A stretch of 64,000 nucleotides of DNA, from contig CAMVIM010000004.1 of assembly GCA_947167515.1 (NCBI GenBank), positions 62,001 to 126,000 of the forward strand, in the 5' to 3' direction. The stretch's first letter is position 1. The number at the start of each line of letters is the position of its first letter. The stretch comes from an uncultured Prevotellaceae bacterium. Lineage in GTDB: Bacteria > Bacteroidota > Bacteroidia > Bacteroidales > Bacteroidaceae. Below, in pieces: positions 1 to 8,983 of this stretch. The notes below the pieces were generated by a model that worked only from the letters and a program-made list of their open reading frames with translations, did not search any database and was not told where the DNA came from. Position numbers and translations under genes: made by a program.

Positions 1-511
1 GCTCCCGAAGAAATGTCGTGCGCCACAGATACCCCCATGCACAAGGTTGAAGGTTACGTCCCTGCATGAAAGCACGGGCACTCATCACCTTTTCATAGTC
101 AGGCACATACCGCCTATATGGATTTCGCTTTCCTGAGAAGTCCGTCTGATAGAGGTTGACCCCATAAATGTCGGCTTGATACTTCTCCATCATCTCCACA
201 GGCACCTTGGCGGCAAACAAACGGTCATCTGCATCGACAAAACACAAATACTCGCCCTGCGCCCTTTTCATGCCCACATTGCGAGCCGCTCCCAACCCTC
301 GGTTCTCTTGAATCGTCACCTGCAAATGGGCATGTCCCTGCTGATAATTCGCCAACAAGTTCGCTGTCCCGTCGGTGGAACCATCGTTCACCACGATGAC
401 CTCAAAGGCTCTGCCATGCGTGTCGAGGCGGTAGATGCTGTCGAGACATTCCTTCAGGTAAGGCTCGGCATTGTAGGCAGGAATGATGAAAGAAATGAAG
501 ATGTTGTTCAA
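1..511 (-). CDS. Family 2 glycosyltransferase, 3' part cut by window edge
   Basis: The visible N-terminal ~170 residues form a GT-A fold: an IPAYNAEPYL start, VVNDGSTDGT for nucleotide-sugar binding, ENRGLGAARN, and a DADD metal-binding motif. Such enzymes add one sugar to a growing cell-surface glycan. No ATG lies between the upstream in-frame stop and the first beta strand, so TTG at 511 is the best start. That TTG falls inside a repeat-like AT-rich stretch (511-560). The gene follows a second GT2 gene on the same strand with a 54-bp gap, so the two are probably one operon. The C-terminus is outside the window and the acceptor cannot be told. Confidence 0.85.
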   Translation of the reverse strand, partial: MNNIFISFIIPAYNAEPYLKECLDSIYRLDTHGRAFEVIVVNDGSTDGTANLLANYQQGHAHLQVTIQENRGLGAARNVGMKRAQGEYLCFVDADDRLFAAKVPVEMMEKYQADIYGVNLYQTDFSGKRNPYRRYVPDYEKVMSARAFMQGRNLQPCAWGYLWRTTFLRE

Positions 512-565
512 AAGAATGAGAGAATTAAAAAGTTAAAGAATGAGAGAACTAAAAGCCTCAGGGGG

Positions 566-1489
566 TTAGGAGGTAATTCTTTTTCGGCGATAAGCCCTTT
601 TTCGGAGTGCCCATTGAATGAGCCACAGCGGATAGAGCCACACGTTCAGCACCACAGAGAGGGCACTCTCGCCTGATCGACGCAATTCTTGCCAACAAGT
701 TCGAGCATCTTGCCACTCGCCTTTCATGAAACTGAACACCAATGGGCGGTAAACCCGCTTGTAGCGATAGGGAAGACCTTGCTCGGCAAAGAAGCGGTTC
801 GCTTCTGCCATCACCCTCGTATAGTCTTTTTTCCGTTCTGAGGATATCCGCTTGCCCACACTCCTCTGGCGGTCACACACACAATAGCACACCCGTTCGT
901 CCACCATCACCTTCGTGGCATGATGCCCCACGCAGTAGGAGAACCGCACGTCGTTCAGGATGAGGGATTCATCGAAGGCAAGACCATTCCTCTCTATCAA
1001 GTCCCTTCTCACCAACTTGCACCACGGTTCGCTATGCTGATAGCGCAACAGCTGTTCACGAACCTTCCCTTCTTGTGCCATCATCCAATTCAGACGGTCA
1101 GCTCTCCAGGAGGGCATCCCCGTATCGTCATCCACCGACTTGGCACCAAAGAAGACGAGGTCAGCCGTTTTCCAGTGTTCCTGTTGGTCGAGCAACCCAT
1201 CCAGCGCATCGGTCAGGAAGCAGTCATCAGCATCGGCGAAGAACACCCACTCCCCCTTTGCCCTCTTCAATCCCTCATTGCGGGCAAATCCTCCACCCCG
1301 ATTGCAGGGCAGCATCACGAACTCCACCGCAGGAAACGCTCCTTTGAGGTCATCCAACTGAGTCGCACATTCCGTTCCGCTCGCATCATCAACGACCACT
1401 ACCTGCAGGTCATTGCGTACAGGCAGCGACCGCAGTAACCGCTCTAACAGTTGCGGCTGGTTTTGATGGGGGATGATGAGGGTGAACAT
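566..1489 (-). CDS. Family 2 glycosyltransferase
   Basis: A 307-residue protein starting MFTLIIPHQN, with VVDDASGTE, NRGGGFARNEG and FADADD in the order expected of a GT2 A-type fold. The C-terminal ~80 residues are basic and end in a hydrophobic/aromatic stretch (VLNVWLYPLWLIQWALRKR), which suggests peripheral membrane attachment. It lies between murF-alr and another GT2 on the same strand, so a role in capsule, LPS or exopolysaccharide assembly is inferred. Donor and acceptor are unknown. Confidence 0.87.
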   Translation of the reverse strand: MFTLIIPHQNQPQLLERLLRSLPVRNDLQVVVVDDASGTECATQLDDLKGAFPAVEFVMLPCNRGGGFARNEGLKRAKGEWVFFADADDCFLTDALDGLLDQQEHWKTADLVFFGAKSVDDDTGMPSWRADRLNWMMAQEGKVREQLLRYQHSEPWCKLVRRDLIERNGLAFDESLILNDVRFSYCVGHHATKVMVDERVCYCVCDRQRSVGKRISSERKKDYTRVMAEANRFFAEQGLPYRYKRVYRPLVFSFMKGEWQDARTCWQELRRSGESALSVVLNVWLYPLWLIQWALRKRAYRRKRITS

Positions 1490-1534
1490 TTTGGGGGGAG
1501 TTGGAGGGGGCTTTATTCTTGTTAGGAAGAGGAT

Positions 1535-4105
1535 TTATTCTTGTATATAAATGCGTTGAACTCTGTTGCTGATGCCTGTCAGCACCTCGTATGGAATGGT
1601 GCCAAGGGCATCGCTGAGCACAGTGACAGGCAGATGGTCGCCAAATATTTCCACTTGGTCACCCTCCTTGCAGTCGATGTCGGTCACGTCAATCATGCAG
1701 ACATCCATGCAGATGTTGCCCACATAGTCGGCTTTCTGCCCATTCACCAGACAATAGCAACCCCGATTGCCGAGATGACGGTTGAGACCATCGGCATAGC
1801 CAATTGGAATGGCTGCAATGCGGCTGTCACGTTCCAAGACGGTGCGACGCGAATAACCGATGCTGTCCCCCTTCGGCACATCACGAATCTGTAGGATGGT
1901 GGTCTTCAGTGTCGCTACATTATTCAATATATGGTTGTTGCGTGCATTGATGCCATAAAGTCCCAAACCCAGACGCACCATGTCCAAATGATATTCGGGG
2001 AAATGCTCTATGCCAGCAGAATTGCAGATGTGACGGATAATCTTATGGGAATAAGCAGCCTGCAACTGACGGCTGGCACGGTCGAAGAGGTCGAACTGAC
2101 GATGAGAGAAGGCATCGAACTCATCGCCATCGCTGCCCACGAAATGGCTGAACACCGAACAAGGCACCAAAGCCGACTGCCTGTTCAACCGCTCAATCAG
2201 ACGCGGCATGTCCTTTTCAGGATTGAAACCCAACCGATGCATGCCCGTGTCGAGTTTGATATGGATGGGGAAGTTGGTGATGCCCTCCTTCTCCGCAGCA
2301 TAGATGAGTTGCTCCAGCAGGTCGAAACTGAACACCTCAGGTTCGAGGCTATAGTCGAACAGCATCTTGAACGAGGTGGTTTCCGGGTTCATAATCATGA
2401 TGTTGGCAGTGATTCCCGCCTCGCGAAGGTCTGCCCCCTCGTCAGCCACAGCCACAGCCAGATAATCCACCCCATTGTCCTGCAACGTCTTGCTCGTCTC
2501 CAACGAACCCACGCCATACCCACTTGCCTTCACCATGCACACCATCTTCGTCTCAGGTTTCATAAAACGGCGATAATAGCGCACATTGTTGACAAGGGCA
2601 TTGAGATTCACCTCCAAGATGGTTTGGTGCACCTTCAGCGTCAGGAGGTCGCTCACCTTATCGAAACGGAACTGACGGGCACCCTTGATGAGCACAAACT
2701 CATTGCGCAGCTGTTCAAACACCTCACTGCGGATGAGCGCATCAGTGGTGCGGAACATATAGTGCTCCATTGGGAAATACCCCTCACAAGCCATCAGTTC
2801 CTCGCCCACCCCAATCACTTTCTCTATACCGCGAGAGGCAGCCATCTGTGCCACACGCGAATAAAGGCTTCGGGGTGATTCTCCACTCTGAAGAATATCG
2901 CTGAGAATCAAGGTGCGATGCTGTTTCTTCGTTTCCGGACGGCGGCTCATGAAATCGAGGGCAATGTCCAACGACTGCACATCAGAGTTATAGGAGTCGT
3001 TGATGAGCGTACATCCATTCTTTCCGTCCTTCACTTCCAGACGCATCGCCACAGGTTCCAAACGGCTCATACGCTCGCATAAGACAGAGAGCCTCTCTGC
3101 CCTACGGGCATCTTCCCCGTGAAAGGGGATACCATCCGGATGGTTCATCCCCCCTTGGGGGGACAAGAGGGGGGCTTTCTCCACCGCCAACACAGTAGAG
3201 AAGCAAGTGATGGAGTTTTCGATGGAGGCATCATCAATGAAAGGAATGGTGTATTGCCCCACTTGTCCTTGATATTCAAAATGGATGGTTGCATGATGAT
3301 TGTCTTTTTCCACCTGACGCACCTGCAACTTCACACGTTTCACCTCCTCAGGCAAGGTTTCAGCACACTGCTGGATGGAGGCATCCTCCGAGTTGAGAAC
3401 CAATGTCTTGCATCCCTTGAAAAGCTGCATCTTCTCAGCACACTTGATGCCATAACTCATAAAATTCTCCTGATGCGCTGCACCCAAGTTGGTCATGACA
3501 CCAATGGTGGGTTTCACGATGCGTTCCAATTTCGCCATCTCTCCGGGTTGCGAAATACCTGCCTCGATAATGGCGAGGTCATGATGAGGATTGATGAGCC
3601 ACACGCTCAAAGGCACACCCACCTGACTGTTATAGCTGCGAGGTGAGCGGCACACGTTGAAATCGGGCGAAAGCAGCTGATACAGCCACTCCTTCACCGT
3701 TGTCTTACCATTCGAACCCGTGATGCCGATCACTGGAATGTTCAACTTGCTGCGATGATAAGCCGCCAAGTTCTGCAAAGCCTGCAAAGGAGACTTCACC
3801 ACAAGGAAATTGCAAAGTCCCTTCCCTTCCTCCCCCCAAGGGGAAGTGTTGCCATCCGGATGGTTCATCCCCCCTTGGGGGGACAAGAGGGGGGCCTCCT
3901 CCACCACAAAGTTGCGCACACCTCGACGGTACAACTCATCTATATACTTATGTCCATCGTTCTTCTCTGTCCGCAAAGCAAAGAAGAGCGTCTCCTCTGG
4001 AAAGCAAAGGCTTCGGCTGTCAATCAACAGCCAATTGATTTTTGCCTCTACTGTTCCTTTTCTCTCTGCGCCAATCACTTGCGCAATTTCATCAATCGTG
4101 TACAT
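1535..4105 (-). CDS. murF-alr: Bifunctional UDP-MurNAc-tripeptide:D-Ala-D-Ala ligase / alanine racemase
   Basis: Residues ~1-480 are a Mur ligase: ATP loop GITGSNGKTT at ~127-136, then NDSYNSDVQSLD. Residues ~490-856 are a PLP alanine racemase: MVKASGYGVGS with the Schiff-base Lys, and SIGYSRRTV with the catalytic Tyr. The fused enzyme makes D-Ala and loads D-Ala-D-Ala onto the muropeptide; this fusion is known in Bacteroidales. The MurF half carries two in-frame copies of a palindromic repeat, encoding [15 protein letters not shown] at ~71-85 and ~311-325, in loops where relatives have shorter linkers. The GSCFA gene ends 26 bp upstream, so they are probably cotranscribed. Confidence 0.95.
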   Translation of the reverse strand: MYTIDEIAQVIGAERKGTVEAKINWLLIDSRSLCFPEETLFFALRTEKNDGHKYIDELYRRGVRNFVVEEAPLLSPQGGMNHPDGNTSPWGEEGKGLCNFLVVKSPLQALQNLAAYHRSKLNIPVIGITGSNGKTTVKEWLYQLLSPDFNVCRSPRSYNSQVGVPLSVWLINPHHDLAIIEAGISQPGEMAKLERIVKPTIGVMTNLGAAHQENFMSYGIKCAEKMQLFKGCKTLVLNSEDASIQQCAETLPEEVKRVKLQVRQVEKDNHHATIHFEYQGQVGQYTIPFIDDASIENSITCFSTVLAVEKAPLLSPQGGMNHPDGIPFHGEDARRAERLSVLCERMSRLEPVAMRLEVKDGKNGCTLINDSYNSDVQSLDIALDFMSRRPETKKQHRTLILSDILQSGESPRSLYSRVAQMAASRGIEKVIGVGEELMACEGYFPMEHYMFRTTDALIRSEVFEQLRNEFVLIKGARQFRFDKVSDLLTLKVHQTILEVNLNALVNNVRYYRRFMKPETKMVCMVKASGYGVGSLETSKTLQDNGVDYLAVAVADEGADLREAGITANIMIMNPETTSFKMLFDYSLEPEVFSFDLLEQLIYAAEKEGITNFPIHIKLDTGMHRLGFNPEKDMPRLIERLNRQSALVPCSVFSHFVGSDGDEFDAFSHRQFDLFDRASRQLQAAYSHKIIRHICNSAGIEHFPEYHLDMVRLGLGLYGINARNNHILNNVATLKTTILQIRDVPKGDSIGYSRRTVLERDSRIAAIPIGYADGLNRHLGNRGCYCLVNGQKADYVGNICMDVCMIDVTDIDCKEGDQVEIFGDHLPVTVLSDALGTIPYEVLTGISNRVQRIYIQE
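3132..3175. repeat. In-frame palindromic repeat, family A copy 1
   Basis: This 44-bp block is identical to 3852-3895 and near-identical to the reverse complement of part of 62262-62330. It contains two perfect palindromes, CCATCCGGATGG and CCCCCCTTGGGGGG, and ends in AGAGGGGGGC. It lies in frame in the MurF domain. Downstream in the coding sense, an extra stretch (HGEDARRAERLS) is probably also foreign to the family. Confidence 0.93.
3832..3895. repeat. In-frame palindromic repeat, family A copy 2
   Basis: This copy is longer than copy 1. It has a third C/G palindrome-like arm (CCCCCAAGGGG at 3834-3844) before the 44-bp core at 3852-3895. It encodes residues ~71-97 of MurF-Alr, between the NFVVEE strand and the NFLVVKSPLQAL strand, a surface loop of MurF domain 1. 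The reading frame is kept across it. Confidence 0.92.
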
Positions 4106-4131
4106 CTTTTTGAAAACTTAAATCTTCACTC

Positions 4132-5019
4132 TCAATTATCAATTATATTCCGATGTTGGCTCTTTCGCCACTCTTTCGTTGCTTTCGCCACAGCATCTTT
4201 GGTTTTATTATCTAAGTAAGTGTCTTGGAATCGCTGCCAAATATACTCCACTGCCTTCTCGGAGGGATGAATCATATCATCGGCATAGAAGCGGTAGTCA
4301 CGCAATTCATCTATCATTATTTCGTAGGAGGGGAAATAGCCGCATTTACTATTGGGCAACTGACCATTGACTATTTCATCCACAGCTTGGAGCAGAATCC
4401 CCTTTGAAATCTGGTTCACATGATAGCCGTCGCGCTTATGGCGGATAGGGCTGACCGTAAAGATGACCTTCAAATTCGGGTTCACACTTTCCAGCAATTG
4501 CAGGAGCATCTGCCATTGGTCAACGATGTCGTAGGCGTTCAGGCGTTCGCGCACAAAAAGGTTGTCCGGCTGTTTATGGCAGTTGGCAACCAGCATGCCC
4601 GTCTCCTTCAACCGATAAATGATGGCTGTTCCCAACGTGACAATCAGCACATCGGCACCACGCAAGAAATTCGCCACCTCATGTGTGGTACGGTTGATTC
4701 GTGCCACCAGTTCCGCAAGGTCTGCGGAAGAGAAGTTACTATGATGCATCCACGAGTGCCACACACCGTCCATCTCTCCCCGAATCAGTTCTGCCGACTC
4801 TGCTGCATATTCCCTCTCGCTGATACTTCTCAACAAGCTGGCGGCAATGCTGGCAGGGTTGTAGAGGGTGCCAAAGGGATTGACCCTTGCGTCGAAACCT
4901 CCACGCGCCATCCTCTGCCCCACCTCGTCGGCGAAGCACGACCCTATCAGCAGCACTTTCGCGCCTGCCTCCATCTTCCATTCCGACTGGGGAATGTCTA
5001 TGCGTGTCATCAGTTCCAT
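4132..5019 (-). CDS. GSCFA domain protein
   Basis: A 295-residue protein with the family signature GSCFADEVGQRM near residue 27, VNPFGTLYNPAS, TLGTAIIY and a terminal DDMIHPSEKAVEYIW. GSCFA proteins resemble SGNH/GDSL hydrolases (Gly/Ser block, late D-x-x-H), and the substrate is unknown. The ATG at 5019 overlaps the upstream gene's TGA by one base, so translation is probably coupled; a TTG lies one codon earlier. The last codons (NIIDN) come from a TCAATTATCAATTAT repeat that recurs near 41710. The position before murF-alr suggests an envelope role. Confidence 0.88.
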   Translation of the reverse strand: MELMTRIDIPQSEWKMEAGAKVLLIGSCFADEVGQRMARGGFDARVNPFGTLYNPASIAASLLRSISEREYAAESAELIRGEMDGVWHSWMHHSNFSSADLAELVARINRTTHEVANFLRGADVLIVTLGTAIIYRLKETGMLVANCHKQPDNLFVRERLNAYDIVDQWQMLLQLLESVNPNLKVIFTVSPIRHKRDGYHVNQISKGILLQAVDEIVNGQLPNSKCGYFPSYEIMIDELRDYRFYADDMIHPSEKAVEYIWQRFQDTYLDNKTKDAVAKATKEWRKSQHRNIIDN

Positions 5020-5564
5020 CAATGCCGTGCGCGTTTCTTCACATACATGTCCGTCACGAAGTCGATGCCGAGGATGCCATTCAGGTAGTAGGCCACGCAG
5101 GTGTCGCCCTTTTCCATCGGCTCGAAGTAAGAGAGGGTGCTTTCGGAGTCAACAATGCCCACTTCCTCATTGTCGAGGAACTCGAAGACGAGTTTGCTGT
5201 CGTTATCGCTCATGAGGATGACGGCCGTTCGTTCGACAGGTTCGTCGTTCTTCGCATACCGGTAGCTGATGCTCTCGAAGGCGGCATTGAAGCAGACGGC
5301 TGAAAGGAAGATCAGCAGCACAAAAGCAAGGGCGATGAGCACATACATGCGGATGCTTTTCCAGAAGATGCAGATGACGCCTGGACAGCAGAGCGCACCC
5401 GTGACGACTGCCGCCACATCGGGAATGGTGTCGCCCACCGAATTGAGGACGATGATGCCATCGGGAACCGACCCTGAAAACACCAGCATTCCCACGCTCA
5501 CGCCCACCATGATGAGTAGTGCCACGCAGAAAGGTTGTATCTTTTCAATAAAAGTATCTGACAT
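5019..5564 (-). CDS. Small membrane protein of unknown function
   Basis: A 181-residue protein with three hydrophobic segments at about 12-30, 45-65 and 72-95. A soluble C-terminal half follows, rich in acidic residues (MSDNDSKLVFEFLDNEE). I do not recognise the family. It is first in a likely operon with GSCFA and murF-alr, overlapping GSCFA by one base. The 112 bp upstream (5565-5676) show no other gene. Confidence 0.75.
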   Translation of the reverse strand: MSDTFIEKIQPFCVALLIMVGVSVGMLVFSGSVPDGIIVLNSVGDTIPDVAAVVTGALCCPGVICIFWKSIRMYVLIALAFVLLIFLSAVCFNAAFESISYRYAKNDEPVERTAVILMSDNDSKLVFEFLDNEEVGIVDSESTLSYFEPMEKGDTCVAYYLNGILGIDFVTDMYVKKRARH

Positions 5565-5676
5565 AGTTATCTAAGAAATATCGGACAGAGTTATTTGCCC
5601 TTTTTCAATTTCATAAATTGTGGCTGTTCTGCAGAAGGAGGAGGAGGGGAAACGTCTGTTTTGACGCGTTCCCTTT

Positions 5677-7647
5677 TTATCTGAATCCGCTGCCGCCGCC
5701 ACCAGAGTGTCCGCCGCCGCCAGAGTAGCTGCTGCGTCCGCTGCCGCCGCTGCTGCTGGAGTAGCTGCGCGATGAACTGCTGCTACTGCTGTAGCTATAC
5801 GAGCGTCGTGATTCGCGTTCAGCTTTCGTCTCGTACATACGTGCCGTGTAGAGCGAACTGGCGAGTGCTGTCGTGATGGGTCGGAAGTCTTCCATCACCT
5901 GATGTGGCGGAATGAGCTGGTCGAGTTTCAAGGTGTCAGGTGCCACTACCTTCATGTCCTTGCACACCTGGTCAGCAATGCCATAGAATGAGGCAAAGAC
6001 GAGGTATTCCTTCCAGAGCCTCACCTCTTCCAGATGCCGTTCACCCACCAGCGAGAAGTCCTTCAGATAGTGGACAAAGCCCATCACCTCCTGTGCCTCT
6101 TCGGTCAGGATGCTTCTGCCGTCCTTGCGGTTGCCGGCAATCATGTAGAGTGCATCTGCCATCGGTCGCAGTTTCTCCTGATTCTGATTCACATACACTC
6201 GCAGCTCGTCGGGTTGCAACAGATGGTCTTCGTTAGCTGCCTTATAGAGAAGGTCTTGCAGCATGTACTGAATGCCCTCATCGTGCATCAATCCCTTGTA
6301 TTGGGTGTCCACCAGGCGGCGACGTGCGCTACTGAGGGAATAATCGCTATAGGTGCTCTTCGTGACCACATCGGAGGCAGGATGCTTCGCTGGCATCACA
6401 GGCTCCTTGATGCGGAAAAGCTGACGATTGCGGCCGTTCTTGTCGATGTCGTAGTCGAGGGTGATGCCGCCCATGTAGAACATACGAAGGATGAACGCCT
6501 CGTAGAGGTGCTGCACACTGAATTCCACACCCTTGATGGGGCTGCCTATTTCCTTCAGCGTGTAGAGGACATGAGCCAGTATGGCACTCGAGCCGAGCAA
6601 GTTACCCTCCATAGGCAACTCGCGCCAGTAGGGAAGTTCGTTCCACTTCTTGCCCCCCAGCAGCTGGGTCAGGTACTCGGCTTGTAGCTTCTGGAACTTC
6701 TTATGGTCGCGGTATGACCGGATTCTGCCCACCGATGCCCACAAAATAAGCCCTATTACGATGAGGTAGCCGACCACAAGTGCCCAATCGGGGCCTCCAT
6801 CATCTTCCACCACCTTTTTCCTTCTGCCCTCGTGTCCAGTTCCGCCCTGGCCACCCATGAGGGAGCTGAGCGCCGTTGCGCCCCCCAGCGAATCGCCCAT
6901 CGCCAACTCGATGTCGTAATCGCTGTTTTCCAATGCAGGACGTTTCACCAGTTCCTTGAAGGTGCCTTCCTTCTTCACCGTGGGTTGCAGGATGCCCTTC
7001 TGCAGTTCCAGCATGATGATGATCCCATCGCCCTGACGGATGGAGAGCGAGTCGGCCCGGGCAAAGACGGTGCCACCTTTTGTGATTCCCTTCCATCCCT
7101 GAAAGCCAAATGTCCACACACGCGCCTGCTGCTTGGTAAGCGTATCGTCCCTCATGGTGATGAACACGGATGCTTGCTCGGCAGGCGAGTTAGCTGCCTC
7201 GTAGAAAGAATGGCAGAAGCCGTCATAATCTTCGTAGGACTTCACCAGATTGGTGAGCGTGTAGGAGATGAGGTAGGTGCGTTCGCCCGACTCGCCGATG
7301 CCCCAGCACAGTTCCACACCGTGGTTGGTGTGGTGATAGCCGCACCTGCCCGCTTTCTCCTCGCGCGAACGGTTCACATCCCATTGCTCCTCCAGCTCGA
7401 ACACACGGTCGGATTCATCCCTCACCTCCAGATTCGTCACGCCGATGTCGCCCATGTTGTTGAAGGTGATGAAACCCTCGGTGCCCTGGTCGCTCATCAG
7501 TGCCCTGCGACGCTCGGTCACGTCGGCACTTCCATCCTGATTCAGACGCACAATCAAGTCCACCTCCTTCAGCCTATGCTGGGCAAGGGACGGAAGGCTG
7601 AACAGAAGCGCCCACAGAAGTGCTGAAATTCTCACATGCTTCATCAT
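5677..7647 (-). CDS. DUF2207-type membrane protein with Gly/Ser-rich tail
   Basis: Starting at the ATG at 7647 gives 656 residues opening with a signal peptide (MMKHVRISALLWALLFSLPSLAQ); a longer reading frame would run through the end of lemA. The N-terminal ~270 residues are an extracytoplasmic beta-rich DUF2207-like domain. A transmembrane helix (~286-305) follows, then a cytoplasmic region, then a tail of Ser runs and GGGG blocks, as seen in YgcG/TPM-type proteins. It follows lemA by 26 bp, and LemA/DUF2207 pairs are common, so they probably act together at the membrane. Biochemical function is unknown. Confidence 0.88.
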   Translation of the reverse strand: MMKHVRISALLWALLFSLPSLAQHRLKEVDLIVRLNQDGSADVTERRRALMSDQGTEGFITFNNMGDIGVTNLEVRDESDRVFELEEQWDVNRSREEKAGRCGYHHTNHGVELCWGIGESGERTYLISYTLTNLVKSYEDYDGFCHSFYEAANSPAEQASVFITMRDDTLTKQQARVWTFGFQGWKGITKGGTVFARADSLSIRQGDGIIIMLELQKGILQPTVKKEGTFKELVKRPALENSDYDIELAMGDSLGGATALSSLMGGQGGTGHEGRRKKVVEDDGGPDWALVVGYLIVIGLILWASVGRIRSYRDHKKFQKLQAEYLTQLLGGKKWNELPYWRELPMEGNLLGSSAILAHVLYTLKEIGSPIKGVEFSVQHLYEAFILRMFYMGGITLDYDIDKNGRNRQLFRIKEPVMPAKHPASDVVTKSTYSDYSLSSARRRLVDTQYKGLMHDEGIQYMLQDLLYKAANEDHLLQPDELRVYVNQNQEKLRPMADALYMIAGNRKDGRSILTEEAQEVMGFVHYLKDFSLVGERHLEEVRLWKEYLVFASFYGIADQVCKDMKVVAPDTLKLDQLIPPHQVMEDFRPITTALASSLYTARMYETKAERESRRSYSYSSSSSSSRSYSSSSGGSGRSSYSGGGGHSGGGGSGFR

Positions 7648-7673
7648 GCCCCTATCTACTTTATCACTCCAGT

Positions 7674-8243
7674 TCATTCCTGAAACAATGTTGGCATAGT
7701 CTTCTTTTCCTTGCTGTCGGTGGTCAGGTAATCCCTCACCACAAAGTGCTGCTGGCCAGCCACCATGCTCGACGGCCATTGGCGCACATAGCGGTTGAAG
7801 CGGGTGGCGGTGTCGTTGTAAATCATGCGGGCCATGCGCACATTCTCCTCATACTCCTTGATGCTGTCCATCGTTTTCTTGTACAAGCCCGATGCCTGAA
7901 GTTCGGGATAGGACTCCTGCACCGCCATCAAGCGGCTCATCACCTCAGCGAAGGCATCCTGTTGTGCATCCACATCCGCCGCCGTGCGTATCTCCACACC
8001 TCGACGTGCAGCGATGGTGGCAGCCAGCGTCTCCGCCTCATGGCGAGCATAGGAAGCGGTGGCATTCGCCAGTGCCAGCAAGGCATCCCAGCGCGAATTG
8101 AGCTGCACCTCAATCTGACTGAGGGCATTCTTGCACTTTTCGTCCAGATTCACCAGCTCGTTCTGCGTCTTGACGAACCACATAATGATGGGGGCGGCCA
8201 CAAGCGCCAGCACACCCAGCGTGATTAAAATTTCAACTATCAT
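7674..8243 (-). CDS. lemA: LemA family protein
   Basis: A 189-residue protein with one N-terminal transmembrane helix (~5-25), the LemA-typical NELVNLDEKCKNALSQIEVQL, a long helical region, YPEL, and the late motif YNDTATRFNRYVRQWPS. LemA proteins are membrane-anchored helical bundles of unknown biochemical role. It heads a two-gene unit with the DUF2207 protein and has its own -7 box at 8313-8320. Confidence 0.93.
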   Translation of the reverse strand: MIVEILITLGVLALVAAPIIMWFVKTQNELVNLDEKCKNALSQIEVQLNSRWDALLALANATASYARHEAETLAATIAARRGVEIRTAADVDAQQDAFAEVMSRLMAVQESYPELQASGLYKKTMDSIKEYEENVRMARMIYNDTATRFNRYVRQWPSSMVAGQQHFVVRDYLTTDSKEKKTMPTLFQE

Positions 8244-8312
8244 GATTTTTCAGTTTTTTCTGTCATTACTTCCATTTCGGCTGCCTTTTAGCACCCTTTT
8301 TCTTTACACTTA

Positions 8313-8320
8313 CAAAGGTA
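8313..8320 (-). promoter_or_regulatory. Promoter -7 box for lemA operon
   Basis: On the minus strand this reads TACCTTTG, a perfect TAnnTTTG Bacteroidetes -7 element, 69 bp upstream of the lemA ATG. A well-spaced TTTG -33 element is not evident. Confidence 0.6.
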
Positions 8321-8446
8321 CGACTATTTTTTCAAACCACCATAAAATCGGGCAAAAAAATGCACTTAAGGCAAAATAATTTCTCGTCAGCAAGCACAAC
8401 CCCTCCACAACCACGACACCGAGGCTTTTGCGACAACGGCACAGGG

Positions 8447-8538
8447 GTAATTACGGTAACGGCGAAAAGGTAATTACGGCAACGGAGCAGGGGCAATTAC
8501 GGCAACGGAGCAGGGACATTTACGGCAACGGAACAAAG
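8447..8538. repeat. Tandem array, 23-bp period, 4 units
   Basis: Units start at 8447, 8470, 8493 and 8516, each a variant of GTAATTACGGCAACGGAGC plus AGGG, with a degraded half unit before them. The array lies in the lemA-gpmI intergenic region. It is one of several 23-bp arrays in the window with unrelated unit sequences. Confidence 0.9.
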
Positions 8539-8570
8539 AAACAACGGCAAATGGAGTAAGACAACTTGCT

Positions 8571-8706
8571 GTTGCAGTGTTGCAGTGTTGCAGTTCCCAA
8601 ATAGATTCTGCAATAGTCAAAATTTAACTCTATATTTATATAAATATAGAAGTATTTTTAGGGAATGGGAAATGCCTTTCGAGAACTGCAACACTGCAAC
8701 AGTGCA
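8571..8706. repeat. Inverted repeat with ~83-bp AT-rich loop
   Basis: The 26-bp arm at 8571-8596 (GTTGCAGTGTTGCAGTGTTG...) is repeated inverted at 8681-8706 with one mismatch. The loop is AT-rich (TTTATATAAATATA). Neither strand shows convincing coding. It may be a hairpin element between lemA and gpmI. Confidence 0.75.
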
Positions 8707-8831
8707 ACAAGTAATTGGCTTCATGACACATACAGGCAGGGTGCAGGTGAAATATGAAAATGGCGTGTGGTTCACAACTATATATTGTGTTAAATCTTTC
8801 CAAAAAGTGTCTTACCGTCATTTTTTTTTCG

Positions 8832-8839
8832 TACCTTTG
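8832..8839 (+). promoter_or_regulatory. Promoter -7 box for gpmI
   Basis: TACCTTTG fits the TAnnTTTG consensus and lies 145 bp before the gpmI ATG, implying a ~135-nt leader. The leader contains a small hairpin (GGCCTTTTGGCC at 8870-8881). Confidence 0.65.
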
Positions 8840-8983
8840 CACACAGAAATGGGACTCAAGCTGATGGAGGCCTTTTGGCCAACGGCAGATAGAGCCTTTC
8901 AACCCAACAACGGATTTCCGCTTTTCAAGTTCAAAACAACGGATTCAGCATTTTAACTCAACAACAATAAAAGTACAGTACAC

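Noticed and set aside
5677-7779. A 700-residue version of the DUF2207 protein
   Set aside because: The extra 44 codons overlap lemA on the same strand and would bury the signal peptide; the ATG at 7647 is preferred.
8585-8956. 123-codon frame upstream of gpmI
   Set aside because: It runs through an inverted repeat and the gpmI promoter, and its translation shows no family or sensible composition.
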